DNA of 49,475 nucleotides, taken from positions 1 to 49,475 of the IMG/VR virus record IMGVR_UViG_3300032092_000051; one strand, 5' to 3'. Positions within the stretch are counted from its first letter, which is position 1; every line of letters begins with the position of its first letter. The stretch comes from a virus. Positions 16,974-25,849 of the stretch are shown in pieces. A program made the position numbers and the translations under genes. The notes beneath the pieces were generated by a model. That model was not told where the DNA came from, made no database searches, and saw nothing but the letters and a program-made list of their open reading frames with translations.

Positions 16974-18046
16974 TGGCGCTCAGCGACTTCTTGAACAACG
17001 GCCAGATCCCCGCAGGATCTGCGGTCAAGTCTACGACCAGCCAGACGGTGCTGCCCGAGTGGTACACCAACTACGCTATGCAGCTCCTGTCGAACCAGCA
17101 GGCTGTCCAGAACCGCCCATACGAGACGGCTCCGATGCCGCGCGTTGCGGAATTTACACCGGGCCAGCAGCAGGGCTTCGGGATGACCAACACGGCGGCC
17201 ACGGCGTACCAGCCCGGCCTGACGGCGGCCACAGACGTGACCAAAGCGGCCCTCGCCGCTCCCGGCGCTCTGCCCACCGCGCAGCCGTATGTGACGCAGG
17301 CAGGACAAAGCACAGTCGCCAACATCGGCCAGTACATGAACCCATACACGGAGCAGGTCGTCAAGCGGATCGGTGAGGTGGGCCAACGCAACCTGACCGA
17401 GAACCTTCTTCCCGCTATCGAAGGCCGGTACATCCAATCAGGTCAACTCGGCTTCGGCGCTCGTGAGGGTGCGGGAACGCCATCAGGAATGCTGACGGAC
17501 ACGGCACGGGCTATTCGCGACACCAGCTCCGACATCCTCGGCAAGCAGACAGAAGCCCTTCGCAGCGGCTTCACTGAAGCTGCGGGTCTCTCTGCGACTG
17601 ATCTGGCGCGCATGGGCCAACTCGGGCAGCTTGTCGGCGGCCTCCAAGGTTCCGACCTCACACGCCTCCTTTCAGGCGGAGAGCAGCTCGGCGGTCTCGC
17701 CGCATCCGAACAGGCCCTCGGCCTCAAGGGCGCGCAGGCTGTCACGGGCGTCGGCGCAGAGCAACAGGCTCTCAACCAGAAGAACCTTGACGTCGCCTAC
17801 AGCGACTTCCTCAAGCAGCAGGGCTACCCGCAAGAGCAGATCGACAAGGCCCTCGCCACGTTCCGTGGTCTGGCGGGCGCAGCACCCGGCGCGACGATTG
17901 ACGAGGGCATCGTGCCCAGCGGCGTGGACTATAAGGGCACGCCAACGACTGCGGCGACAATCGCAGGCGCTCTGTCGGGCCTTGGCGGTGTGCTGGCTGG
18001 CGCTAAGGAAGGCTCCGCCCTCAGCAAGTTGCTGGGCTACGGCTAA
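16973..18046 (+). CDS. Internal virion/ejection protein, Ala/Gln-rich
   Basis: A 357-residue, mostly helical Ala/Gln/Gly-rich protein. The start reads ALSDFLNNGQIPAGSAVKST then LPEWYTNYAMQLLSNQQAVQ. The middle has long helical runs (RAIRDTSSDILGKQTEALRS), and the last 40 residues hold a Gly/Ala hydrophobic segment (TIAGALSGLGGVLAGAKEG). This composition and the position in a run of large helical proteins behind the nozzle fit the ejection proteins of podoviruses. No enzymatic motif is seen. 1-nt overlaps with both neighbours. Confidence 0.65.
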   Translation: MALSDFLNNGQIPAGSAVKSTTSQTVLPEWYTNYAMQLLSNQQAVQNRPYETAPMPRVAEFTPGQQQGFGMTNTAATAYQPGLTAATDVTKAALAAPGALPTAQPYVTQAGQSTVANIGQYMNPYTEQVVKRIGEVGQRNLTENLLPAIEGRYIQSGQLGFGAREGAGTPSGMLTDTARAIRDTSSDILGKQTEALRSGFTEAAGLSATDLARMGQLGQLVGGLQGSDLTRLLSGGEQLGGLAASEQALGLKGAQAVTGVGAEQQALNQKNLDVAYSDFLKQQGYPQEQIDKALATFRGLAGAAPGATIDEGIVPSGVDYKGTPTTAATIAGALSGLGGVLAGAKEGSALSKLLGYG

Positions 18047-18894
18047 TGGATAAAACTTTTATCACCCAGCAGAACTATGATGACTTGGTTGCGCAAGAAG
18101 GCCAAGAGGCGGCTGACTTGTTCATGCGCAAGTACGACCTTGCGGTCCGCCCAAGCGAAGTTGAATTTAGGCCCGTTTCTGGTATGAGCGGCGGTGGAGA
18201 AGACGATATGGACCCCGAGGCAGATTTTGCTGTTGCAGATGAGGACGCCGCAAACAACACAGGCGAAGAGGGATCGAGCCTTGCCGTTGGTGGCCCCAAG
18301 TCTGATACCTACACCGACTGGGAACAAGACCAACTTGCCTTCATGAAGAAGGCACAGGACCAACGGTTGAAGCAGTTCAATGACGCAAAGGCCTACATCG
18401 AGAAGAATTATCGCGGACCTAGCCTGTCCGAGCAACTCTTCGCAATGTCTCAGGCCTTTCTGAGCCCAACCAGCATGCCCGGCTTTAAGGGCACACTGGC
18501 GAACATCAGCCCTGTCTTCGGCCAGATTGCCAAAGCGCAGCGCACCGCTGAAGAGCAGCGCGCCGAGGCTCTCATGAAGCTTCAGCAGCAGTATCAGACG
18601 GGCGAGTTGGGCGCGGAAGGCGAGGCGCTCAAGAACCGTTTGGCCGTTATCAGGGCGCGCGCAGCCGCGAACAAGCCGCAGTATATCCGCACTGAAGATC
18701 CGTCGGGCAAGGTCACTATCACGCCTGTTTTCCCGAATGGGCAACAGGGTACCGCAGCGGGGAACGGCCCGACGCTTGAGAACACGCGGTACATCCGCAA
18801 CCAAGCCGACATGATCAGGCTGCCGCCTGAAATCAGATACTTCATCGCGGTGGACGACCCGAACCAGACACCACGCCCGATCCCCGGAAGGTAA
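18046..18894 (+). CDS. Putative internal virion protein
   Basis: A 282-residue protein. The N-terminal 90 residues are acidic and likely disordered (GGGEDDMDPEADFAVADEDA). A helical region follows (DQLAFMKKAQDQRLKQFNDA; AKAQRTAEEQRAEALMKLQQ), then a beta-rich end (YIRTEDPSGKVTITPVFPNG; IRLPPEIRYFIAVDDPN). It sits between two other proposed ejection proteins. The ATG overlaps the upstream TAA; the next gene starts 5 nt downstream, the one break in the chain of 1-nt overlaps. Role inferred from context only. Confidence 0.6.
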   Translation: MDKTFITQQNYDDLVAQEGQEAADLFMRKYDLAVRPSEVEFRPVSGMSGGGEDDMDPEADFAVADEDAANNTGEEGSSLAVGGPKSDTYTDWEQDQLAFMKKAQDQRLKQFNDAKAYIEKNYRGPSLSEQLFAMSQAFLSPTSMPGFKGTLANISPVFGQIAKAQRTAEEQRAEALMKLQQQYQTGELGAEGEALKNRLAVIRARAAANKPQYIRTEDPSGKVTITPVFPNGQQGTAAGNGPTLENTRYIRNQADMIRLPPEIRYFIAVDDPNQTPRPIPGR

Positions 18895-18899
18895 AAGCT

Positions 18900-21701
18900 A
18901 TGGCTCAAAAGAAAGATTGGTGGGAAAGCTACGAGGAGGCAGGAGGTCAAGGCTCCCCCTCGCGCAGCATCGTTGTGCAGCCCGGTTCCCCCGTGAAAGA
19001 AAGGGAAATCGAAGCGGGGATTGGGCAGAAGCAAGCGGGGGCCGCATCCTCGGCAGCTTCTGCCGAACAGACGCGGACGCTGCTTCCTGCCAAGGCGAGC
19101 AAAGCTCAGTCTGACGCCGAGCTGGCGCAGATTAAGACTGAAGCCGCTCGCATGGCGTTGGAAAAGGCAAAGGCGCTCATGCGCAACCGTCCGGTCGGCG
19201 ACGCGCTGACCGAGGCGCAGAACCTTGTTCTGACAGAAATCAGGAACGCTGTTAAGGCACGCAAGCTTAGCCGTGACATGTTCGGCGCAAGCGGCCTCGG
19301 GCAGGGTATCACGTCAGCGTCTATATTCTCCGGCTCTCCGGCAAACAGCGTCCTTGCGCTTCTCAAACCCATTCAGGCGAACACGGCCTTTACCAAACTG
19401 CAAGACATGCGCGCCAAAAGCCCGACGGGCGCGGCACTGGGTGCCGTGTCGGATCGTGAACTTCAGTTGCTCTACAGTACTGAGGACGCGATTGACCCTG
19501 CGGCGAGCGACGAAGTCTTTCAGGACGGCATGGGCACGGTCATCAGGAACCGACTGACAGTCGCCAACCGCCTCGGCATCTCCCCCGAAGCTTTGGCCGA
19601 GGCCCTCGGGCCAGAAGAAATTCAGACCTTTGGCTCGGACATCAAGTCCTACCGCTTCGTCCCTGAAGATGTGAAGGCGCTTCAGGCGTATGTTGCGAAG
19701 ACCAAGAAGGATGGCACCTTCGACCCAACGGACTTTGCCGCACTCATGGGCAGCGCATACTATAACGCCACTGGCCGCGAACCAGACGAGAACTTTGTAA
19801 AGAATGCTCTCGACACCGGCATGAACTTGCAGACCAGTGAGGGCGCAGGTCTTTCGGACTTTAGCTATGAGCAGGCCGACAAGGACGCGCAGAAGATGCT
19901 CGGCGTTCAAGCCAATGCTGGGGGCAAGACCGAACTTGGCTTGGGCGAAGTGCTCGGCGGCGCGGCGTTGAACTTTATCCCGAGCACCTTTGAGCTTGCA
20001 TACGATACGGCCAAGGCCCTGACTGTCGATCTGCCAGACACGGTTGAGAGCCTTGTGAAGGTCGTTGGCGGCGCGACTGGTCTCACAGACGATACCCAGT
20101 ATGAGGCCCTGAAGAAATACTACATGGATCGTTACGGCAGCATTGAGGGCTTCAAACAGGCCCTCATGACAGACCCAGCGTCTATCGCCGCTGACATCGC
20201 GGGCCTCGCAACGGGCGGTGCTACGATCCTTGCGAAGACTGCGGGCCTTGCGTCCAAGGTCGGGAAGATTGGCGCACTATCGAACGCGGCCAAAGCCGCT
20301 GAAGGTTTCGCCAGTGTCGCTGAAGGCTTCGCCACTGGTGCGAGTAAGTTGGACCCAACACGCTTGGCGGTTGGCACAACCAAACTTGGCGCAAAGGCCC
20401 TTGGCAATGTGGCGGAACAGCTCGCTGTGAACGCCCCTGCTCGCATGGTTGGTGCGACGGGCGCTGACGTCAAGCAGGCCTTCAGTGCTGGCAAGCGCGG
20501 ATCTCAGGAGTTTGTTGAGCAAGCAACGGAAACGGGCGACGTTCTCGACCCCTTGGCTAAGGCCGACGCAGCCCTTAGCGAACTCTATCTGAACCGCAGC
20601 CGTGATTATACGCGCCGCATGAAGAAGCTAAAGCAAAATCCAGAAATCTTGTCCTTTGACGATGTCGAACAGGCTATTGAAGGCGTCCGCAATGTTGGGC
20701 GGCATAAAGGCATCGACATTTCTGGTGCTGGCGGCGTGTGGGACGAAATCGACGCGAAGTACATGGAGTTCTTCGACAAGGGTCTGAACAGCATCGAAGA
20801 CTTTGATGCGATGAAGCGCGCGATTAAAGAAATAGGCAGCCGCTACCAAGTCGGTACGCCTGAGTTCAAGGTCGCGAACGATGTCGCAAAGTCAATCAAC
20901 GCCACCATCACCGCAAAAGCTCCCATATACTCCAAGGTTATGGGCGACTATCGTCTAGCGAGTGATACACTCGCCGACGTGAAGGCATCGATTGGTGCAG
21001 GTGCAAAGAGTGCAGATACCACCCTCTCGAAGCTCATGCGTGCGCAGTCCGGTAAAGGCCCGCGTGGCAACTCGGTTATCCAATTACTTGAGAGTACGAA
21101 AAGCGGCAAGGGTCTTGGGGACATGCTGGCAGGACGCAACCTGTCGAGCACTGAACCCCGTGGCATGGCACCAAGCATGATGACGACTGGGGGTGCTGCT
21201 GCGGGTTCTCCTGAGCTTCTTCTCGCCTCCACGCTATCGCCTCGCGGCCTTGGCATGAAGGCCTATGAGCTGGGCGAAAAGTACGGCGCAGCAGAGCGCG
21301 GTATTGGCGCAGCGGGTCGCATGATTGGCGCGGATCAGTACATTCCGAAGGCAGTCAATCTGGTGCAGGAGTATACGCCGGGCGTGAAGCGCGCCGTCTT
21401 CGGCATGCAGCCTATCATCCAGAGCCAGCAAGACCCGTTCACCCTCACGACGGTCACTCCTGAAGAGCGCAAGAACGCCCTGATGGCGCGCTACGCCGCA
21501 ACGGCCATACCGCAGGCTACCTTGCTAGAGCGCGCGCCGCTGTCGCTTGAGCAGTACCGCGTTGGTCTTCCGGGGGAGGGCAGAACGGATCTGACCGAGC
21601 TTTTGAAGATGTATACAGGCGAAGACAACGAACAGCCCGTTGAAGAAGAGCAGCCCGGATTTGCGCGCGGCGGCATCGTCATGGCACCGAGCATGTTCTA
21701 A
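18900..21701 (+). CDS. Large internal virion (ejection) protein
   Basis: A 933-residue, largely helical protein, the biggest of the late cluster apart from the GGTG fibre. Residues 345-470 contain hydrophobic Gly/Ala stretches (SIAADIAGLATGGATILAKT). Long amphipathic helices follow (IEDFDAMKRAIKEIGSRYQV). The C-terminus is FARGGIVMAPSMF, resembling the FARGG motif in the 14778-16973 protein. Such large helical proteins beside the nozzle are usually ejected with the DNA to build a conduit. I see no transglycosylase ExxxxA/GH motif that I would trust. The stop overlaps an 11-codon ORF (TAATG). Confidence 0.65.
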   Translation: MAQKKDWWESYEEAGGQGSPSRSIVVQPGSPVKEREIEAGIGQKQAGAASSAASAEQTRTLLPAKASKAQSDAELAQIKTEAARMALEKAKALMRNRPVGDALTEAQNLVLTEIRNAVKARKLSRDMFGASGLGQGITSASIFSGSPANSVLALLKPIQANTAFTKLQDMRAKSPTGAALGAVSDRELQLLYSTEDAIDPAASDEVFQDGMGTVIRNRLTVANRLGISPEALAEALGPEEIQTFGSDIKSYRFVPEDVKALQAYVAKTKKDGTFDPTDFAALMGSAYYNATGREPDENFVKNALDTGMNLQTSEGAGLSDFSYEQADKDAQKMLGVQANAGGKTELGLGEVLGGAALNFIPSTFELAYDTAKALTVDLPDTVESLVKVVGGATGLTDDTQYEALKKYYMDRYGSIEGFKQALMTDPASIAADIAGLATGGATILAKTAGLASKVGKIGALSNAAKAAEGFASVAEGFATGASKLDPTRLAVGTTKLGAKALGNVAEQLAVNAPARMVGATGADVKQAFSAGKRGSQEFVEQATETGDVLDPLAKADAALSELYLNRSRDYTRRMKKLKQNPEILSFDDVEQAIEGVRNVGRHKGIDISGAGGVWDEIDAKYMEFFDKGLNSIEDFDAMKRAIKEIGSRYQVGTPEFKVANDVAKSINATITAKAPIYSKVMGDYRLASDTLADVKASIGAGAKSADTTLSKLMRAQSGKGPRGNSVIQLLESTKSGKGLGDMLAGRNLSSTEPRGMAPSMMTTGGAAAGSPELLLASTLSPRGLGMKAYELGEKYGAAERGIGAAGRMIGADQYIPKAVNLVQEYTPGVKRAVFGMQPIIQSQQDPFTLTTVTPEERKNALMARYAATAIPQATLLERAPLSLEQYRVGLPGEGRTDLTELLKMYTGEDNEQPVEEEQPGFARGGIVMAPSMF

Positions 21702-21736
21702 TGGCACAGGATTATAGCTCGAAGGGTTTAGGTTAA
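21701..21736 (+). CDS. 11-codon linking mini-ORF
   Basis: ATG GCA through TAA encodes MAQDYSSKGLG. Its ATG overlaps the upstream TAA and its TAA overlaps the downstream ATG, so it exactly bridges two large genes in the same TAATG style used throughout this operon. It contains aaggg, which may serve as Shine-Dalgarno for the next gene. It may be a relay for translational coupling, a truncated gene remnant, or chance. Confidence 0.4.
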   Translation: MAQDYSSKGLG

Positions 21737-23826
21737 TGACTGGTAGCGTTTCATCCCGCAAAAAGAATGCCGAAAGGGCCCGTCAACGTCGTATTGATGC
21801 GATGAAGGTCGAACGCCGCCAAGCCAATGAAGCCGCGACCTCCAACGTAGGAAAGCTCGGCAGCGGGATTGCGTCGATACCAAGCCGCGTCGTGAAATAC
21901 GCCAAGACCTCTACGCCTTCGAGCGTTGTTCGTGACGTCAAAAATATTGCCACGTCCACTTACGATGCGGCGGTGGAAGATCCAAACGCGTTTATCGAAG
22001 ACGCGATATTCTCTCCGCTTGCGGCTATCCGTGACTTTGGTGATGCGCGCGCAATGGCGCAAAAGCTCCGTGAGCAGGGGCGCTATGCCGAGGCAGAAAA
22101 GATGGAAGCACTGGCGGGCACTGCTGTGATGGCCGCCGTGCCTATCCTCGGACGGCCCGCAGGTGTTACACTGCGCAACGCAGTGAAAACCGCAGAAAAG
22201 ACGGCTATAAAAGACGCGGTGAAAGGGGCTAAAAAGGCGGCAACCTCGGACCTAACTGTAACGCCGAAGGCGAGCACAATAATCGCGGGTGTCGAAGAGA
22301 AGAAACCTTCGCGGGCCATCCAGCGTTTTGCCGAGCCGCGTTCTGGCCCAAGCACAAAAGAACGCCCCCTCGCCCAAACAAGGACACCTCTACCCGAAAC
22401 AGCGCCCCCGCTACCGTCCAGCGTTTCTGGTTCGTTTGATGCCAGCCAGAATGTGCCGATGACCTATAAGGGCATGCAGCCTTGGGAACTGACTAGCACC
22501 CAGATGGCTGATCTCGGCGATACGCTGGGCGTGCCAAATCTTGGGCCGCTGAACGAGCCTGTCTCCTTTCCTTATGAGGCAGGCGGTGGCGAACGCTTCG
22601 ACATACCGGGCGGCCTCGAAGGCAGGTTCACCTATGAAGACATGGCGAAGATGAAAGCTTCGGGCATCGATCCATCGCGGATTGATCCTGAACTGCACCG
22701 TGGCATCCAGCGTAAGCTGATGCTGTCAATGGACGAGCCTGAAGGTCTCTCCGACGCCAAGGTGCTTTCGGGCCTGACCTTTGGCTACACCTCACCAAAC
22801 AACCCGCTGACACCAAACCAACTCGCGACATCGCGCCTTCGTATGAACTCGATGGAAGATTTGGATCGCATCATAAATAGCAGGCCGTGGGAGCTTTCCG
22901 ACGCGGTCACGAAAGATCAGCGAGAAGCTTTTAGCGAAGATCTTGCCAATCGGTTGGGCTTGGGTGCTGCCTCAAAGGGCGGCATAGGCGCACGCGGCAG
23001 CGTCGACTATTCCGGTTATACCGACTTTTTAGATCTGTTCCGTCGCGACCCCTCCTTCTTCCACCGTGGTGCGGACGAAGCATGGCCCGCACTGGTGGAG
23101 CGCATAGCAACGCAGGTGCCGGGCTTGTCGAACAAGACTGGATCTTTTGGCGTTGCGTGGCAGCCAAATGCTGGGGTGTCGGCTATCGACCGCCACATGG
23201 CAAACAGGTACATGGACACAATCTTGGCTGATCCAGCCAAGCGAGATGCCTTTGAAAAACGCGCCTTGAACCTTGCGGCGACCCGTGCTGCCAAAGAAGG
23301 GAAAGAGGCACCCACGAACTTTGCTGATTTGAACAAAGGTCTGGTGCAAGAGCTTCTTCTGGCGGAAGTTGGCAACTCGCCTTCTCCGAAGTTCCGCATG
23401 AAGTCTGGTGAGGTGAACCCCGCCGTCCCCGACTATCTTGCCGATGTTGACTGGATCTCTGAACCGCAAAAAGCGGAACTAATGGGGCAGACCTACAAGG
23501 ACGTCGTTAACGCAAACGAAGAGGCGATGGCCGGTTCAGGCCTGCACCTGTTCGGCAACCAGTGGAACATCTGGGATCGCATCCGCCAGCGCCTTGAGCC
23601 GCATGAGAATATGTTCCCCGGCCTTGAAAACATCCCGAGGCTGAACGTCGACCAGATGCGGGTTATCGACACCGCCCACGGTCTGACCGGACACAAGAAC
23701 TACAGCAAAGATAGCGACTTCAGGCTCCAGCCAACGAAGGCTGGGGACTACCGGCGGTTCCGTTATTTCTCGGATGGGGGCTTCGCTGTAAAGAAGCGTG
23801 ATGAGGCTTTTGCTGTCCACAAATAA
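21736..23826 (+). CDS. Large virion-associated protein, function unknown
   Basis: A 696-residue protein. A basic N-terminus (SSRKKNAERARQRRIDAMKV) is followed by a hydrophobic region near residues 118-150. A globular C-terminal half of 400 residues follows, with conserved-looking blocks: VLSGLTFGYTSPNNPLTPNQ, SRLRMNSMEDLDRI, FGVAWQPNAGVSAIDRHMAN, and LHLFGNQWNIWDRIRQRLEP. I recall the first and last blocks from DUF7178-type phage proteins, function unknown. The C-terminus (FRYFSDGGFAVKKRDEAFAV) echoes the ARGG ends of the two other internal proteins. It could be an ejected effector. It is the last late gene before the convergent early region. Confidence 0.65.
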   Translation: MTGSVSSRKKNAERARQRRIDAMKVERRQANEAATSNVGKLGSGIASIPSRVVKYAKTSTPSSVVRDVKNIATSTYDAAVEDPNAFIEDAIFSPLAAIRDFGDARAMAQKLREQGRYAEAEKMEALAGTAVMAAVPILGRPAGVTLRNAVKTAEKTAIKDAVKGAKKAATSDLTVTPKASTIIAGVEEKKPSRAIQRFAEPRSGPSTKERPLAQTRTPLPETAPPLPSSVSGSFDASQNVPMTYKGMQPWELTSTQMADLGDTLGVPNLGPLNEPVSFPYEAGGGERFDIPGGLEGRFTYEDMAKMKASGIDPSRIDPELHRGIQRKLMLSMDEPEGLSDAKVLSGLTFGYTSPNNPLTPNQLATSRLRMNSMEDLDRIINSRPWELSDAVTKDQREAFSEDLANRLGLGAASKGGIGARGSVDYSGYTDFLDLFRRDPSFFHRGADEAWPALVERIATQVPGLSNKTGSFGVAWQPNAGVSAIDRHMANRYMDTILADPAKRDAFEKRALNLAATRAAKEGKEAPTNFADLNKGLVQELLLAEVGNSPSPKFRMKSGEVNPAVPDYLADVDWISEPQKAELMGQTYKDVVNANEEAMAGSGLHLFGNQWNIWDRIRQRLEPHENMFPGLENIPRLNVDQMRVIDTAHGLTGHKNYSKDSDFRLQPTKAGDYRRFRYFSDGGFAVKKRDEAFAVHK

Positions 23827-23968
23827 ATGCTGTTGATAGGCATGAAGAGAACCAGAGGCTGATCTCGTGTAGATCGGCCTCGTCCTTCACCGCCATAAAC
23901 GCTTTTGCCCACGCATCCGCGTCAACGCACATGTCCTGTTCTAGTTTCCGTCTGACCTCGTGTGTCAA
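23720..23968 (-). CDS. Small hypothetical early protein, 3' end antisense to the late gene
   Basis: An 82-residue ORF starting with TTG in a TTGA overlap with the upstream gene's stop, with GGGAGAGG 6-10 nt before it. The first 48 residues look like a real small phage protein (DADAWAKAFMAVKDEADLHE then ISLWFSSCLSTAF, a WAxxF...WF pattern). The last 35 residues lie on the antisense strand of the + gene that ends at 23826 and look random. Translation of the N-terminal part is likely; the overlapping tail is doubtful. Confidence 0.5.
   Translation of the reverse strand: MTHEVRRKLEQDMCVDADAWAKAFMAVKDEADLHEISLWFSSCLSTAFICGQQKPHHASLQRSPHPRNNGTAGSPQPSLAGA
23855..23881. terminator. Hairpin between convergent late and early units
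   Basis: GAGGCTGATCT, loop CGTGT, AGATCGGCCTC: an 11-bp stem with one G.T pair, 29 nt after the stop of the late operon. It is followed by gtcctt rather than a run of T. It could end late transcription, or slow both polymerases, but it also lies within the small - strand ORF. Confidence 0.45.
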
Positions 23969-24342
23969 CGCCCCTCTCCCTTTGCTTCGGCCAGCAGCGC
24001 GGCATAGGCTATGTTATCCTCGGCGCTGTCGGCGTGATACTCGCTGCGCGTGAACAGGCGAACAAGCTTGACCTGCTGCATGAACATCCAGCCTTCGCTC
24101 TCGGTCAGGTCGCGCCCTGTGATGGCATTGAAGGCCGTCACAATCTTACCCATTGACCGTTCGCCCTCTGGCTCGTCATAGGTCGCGGATCGGTCGTGCA
24201 TGTGCGCCGCAGCGCGGCCCAGCAGCTCGGCGGCCTTCGGCTCTGGCATCTTGGGTGTCGCATGCGACTGGAAGCAGTCCAGCGCCAGCTTCACTGTGTC
24301 GTGCTCGACATCGCAGAAACTGCATATAAAGCTCTTGCTCAT
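23965..24342 (-). CDS. DUF6378-domain protein with N-terminal Cys motif
   Basis: A 125-residue protein. The N-terminus (FICSFCDVEHDTVKLALDCF then QSH) could bind zinc through C-x2-C and C/H. Residues 45-120 match the DUF6378 pattern: DRSATYDEPEGERSMGKIVT, then MQQVKLVRLFTRSEYHADSA and EDNIAYAALLAEA. This family is common in phage replication regions and its function is unknown; the helical acidic pattern is reminiscent of MazG-like folds, a guess only. The start is in an ATGA overlap with the helicase stop. Confidence 0.75.
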   Translation of the reverse strand: MSKSFICSFCDVEHDTVKLALDCFQSHATPKMPEPKAAELLGRAAAHMHDRSATYDEPEGERSMGKIVTAFNAITGRDLTESEGWMFMQQVKLVRLFTRSEYHADSAEDNIAYAALLAEAKGEGR

Positions 24343-25697
24343 TTCGTTCTCCGTTTCAGTGCTTCCAATAGAACCTCCTGCACGCTCTTCTTTGACGTCA
24401 GGCGGTACATAACGAGGTTGTCGACCGTGTTGCGGGCGAGGATAGGGTAGATAAAGACTGGGCGATCATAGCCCGCCTGCTTCTGCCGCATCGGGCCGAT
24501 GCGCTCAATGATCTGCATATGCTCTTCGAGGTTCCAGTTGACCCCATAGAAGGCCAATATATTGCCCCCGTCGGCAAGGTTCAACCCGTGGCCTGCCGAC
24601 GCAGGGTGCGCAAACAGGATCGGGATCTGCCCGGCGTTCCACTGCCTAATCGTGTCAGGGTCTGCGTCCAAGACCCGACCGTTACGAAAGCGATCCCGCA
24701 GCCGCGCCAAGTCATGCTTGAAATTATAGGCCACCAGCACGGGCGCGCCGTTGGCTTCCTCGATGATGCTTTCCAGCGCATCCAGCTTGGCCGCGTGAAC
24801 TGGTTCCCAGTTGCCCTCGTCATCTACGTACATCGCGCCGTTGGCGAGTTGTAAACACTTCTGCGTGCGCACCGCCGCGTTGACGGCCTCGACACCCTCC
24901 TCACCGATCTGCGCGAACATCTCGGTCTCCATGTCCGTGTATATGTCCCGCGCGTCGGGCGGCAGGTCGATGTATATCGGGTTGGTGATTGGCTCGTCGA
25001 CCGGCAGGCCGCGCACAGTCAGGCAAATGTCCTTGAGCCGCTCCTCAACTTCGGCCTGCGTGTGATCGTAGGGTACGAGGCTGTAGCCGTCATATCCCTT
25101 GCGGAACCAGCGCATGGCGAAGGCGGAGAAGCTCTGACCCAGACGCTCGCCCTTGTCGAGGAACCAGATCTGGCCCCACAGATCCTTGACGCCGTTTGGA
25201 GCGGGCGTGCCTGTCAGGCCAATGAAGCGGTCGACGTGCGTGTGCGCCACCTCACCCAATGCCCGAGCGCGAGATCCGCCCTGCCGCAAGCGGAAGGACT
25301 TCAGGCGCGTGAACTCGTCCGCGATCACAGTCTTAAAAGGCCATGCGTCGCCCACCGCCTTCCGCAGCCAGACAAGGTTGTCATAGTTGGTCGTGTAGAT
25401 GTCGGCGGGCGTGTCAAGCGCCGCTTGACGCTGCTTAGGCGTGCCGGTGATGACGCTGACGCGCAGGTGGGACAGGTGCGGCCACTTCTGGACCTCGTCA
25501 GGCCACGTAGAGCGCGCAACGCGCAGCGGGGCGAGCACAAGGGCCGGATAGACGTCCTCGACCACGGAGAGGGCCTCTAGAGCCGTCAGGGTGGTTACGG
25601 TCTTCCCGCCGCCCATCGGCATCCACAGGGCTGCCCTGCGCTCCTTGTATAGGTGCGCGAGGGCCTCTTCCTGATAGTCGTGTGGTTTGAAGGTCAT
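24339..25697 (-). CDS. SNF2/DEAD-like superfamily II helicase
   Basis: A 452-residue helicase. Motif Q/I: HDYQEEALAHLYKERRAALW then MPMGGGKTVTT (Walker A). Ia: LVLAPLRVARSTWPDEVQKW. II: VIADEFTRLKS, with DEFT in place of DEAH. III: IGLTGTPAPNGVKDLWGQIW. The C-terminal RecA lobe has ASAGHGLNLADGGNILAFYG (motif V) and QIIERIGPMRQKQAGYDRPV (motif VI). In phages such enzymes remodel or unwind DNA during replication and recombination. The start is ATG 25697 in an ATGA overlap; the longer ORF from 25763 adds residues overlapping the upstream gene and is rejected. Confidence 0.88.
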   Translation of the reverse strand: MTFKPHDYQEEALAHLYKERRAALWMPMGGGKTVTTLTALEALSVVEDVYPALVLAPLRVARSTWPDEVQKWPHLSHLRVSVITGTPKQRQAALDTPADIYTTNYDNLVWLRKAVGDAWPFKTVIADEFTRLKSFRLRQGGSRARALGEVAHTHVDRFIGLTGTPAPNGVKDLWGQIWFLDKGERLGQSFSAFAMRWFRKGYDGYSLVPYDHTQAEVEERLKDICLTVRGLPVDEPITNPIYIDLPPDARDIYTDMETEMFAQIGEEGVEAVNAAVRTQKCLQLANGAMYVDDEGNWEPVHAAKLDALESIIEEANGAPVLVAYNFKHDLARLRDRFRNGRVLDADPDTIRQWNAGQIPILFAHPASAGHGLNLADGGNILAFYGVNWNLEEHMQIIERIGPMRQKQAGYDRPVFIYPILARNTVDNLVMYRLTSKKSVQEVLLEALKRRTK

Positions 25698-25849
25698 TTC
25701 AACATCTGCTGAAGCGCCAGTGCCTGACACTGGGCGTAGGTGAGCTTCGGTGCGCGTTGCCATATTGCTTCGGCGCGGGTCTCGACTTCATCGGCTATGG
25801 CGTATGCCATGGCTTTGAGTTCTGCTTGTGTGCGTTTCTTGGTCTTCAT
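25694..25849 (-). CDS. Small helical hypothetical protein
   Basis: A 51-residue basic helical protein (KTKKRTQAELKAMAYAIADE; YAQCQALALQQML). Start ATG 25849 and stop TGA are both in 4-nt ATGA overlaps with the neighbouring genes, which strongly supports translation. The longer frame from 25888 overlaps the upstream gene and is rejected. No family is recognised. Confidence 0.65.
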   Translation of the reverse strand: MKTKKRTQAELKAMAYAIADEVETRAEAIWQRAPKLTYAQCQALALQQMLK

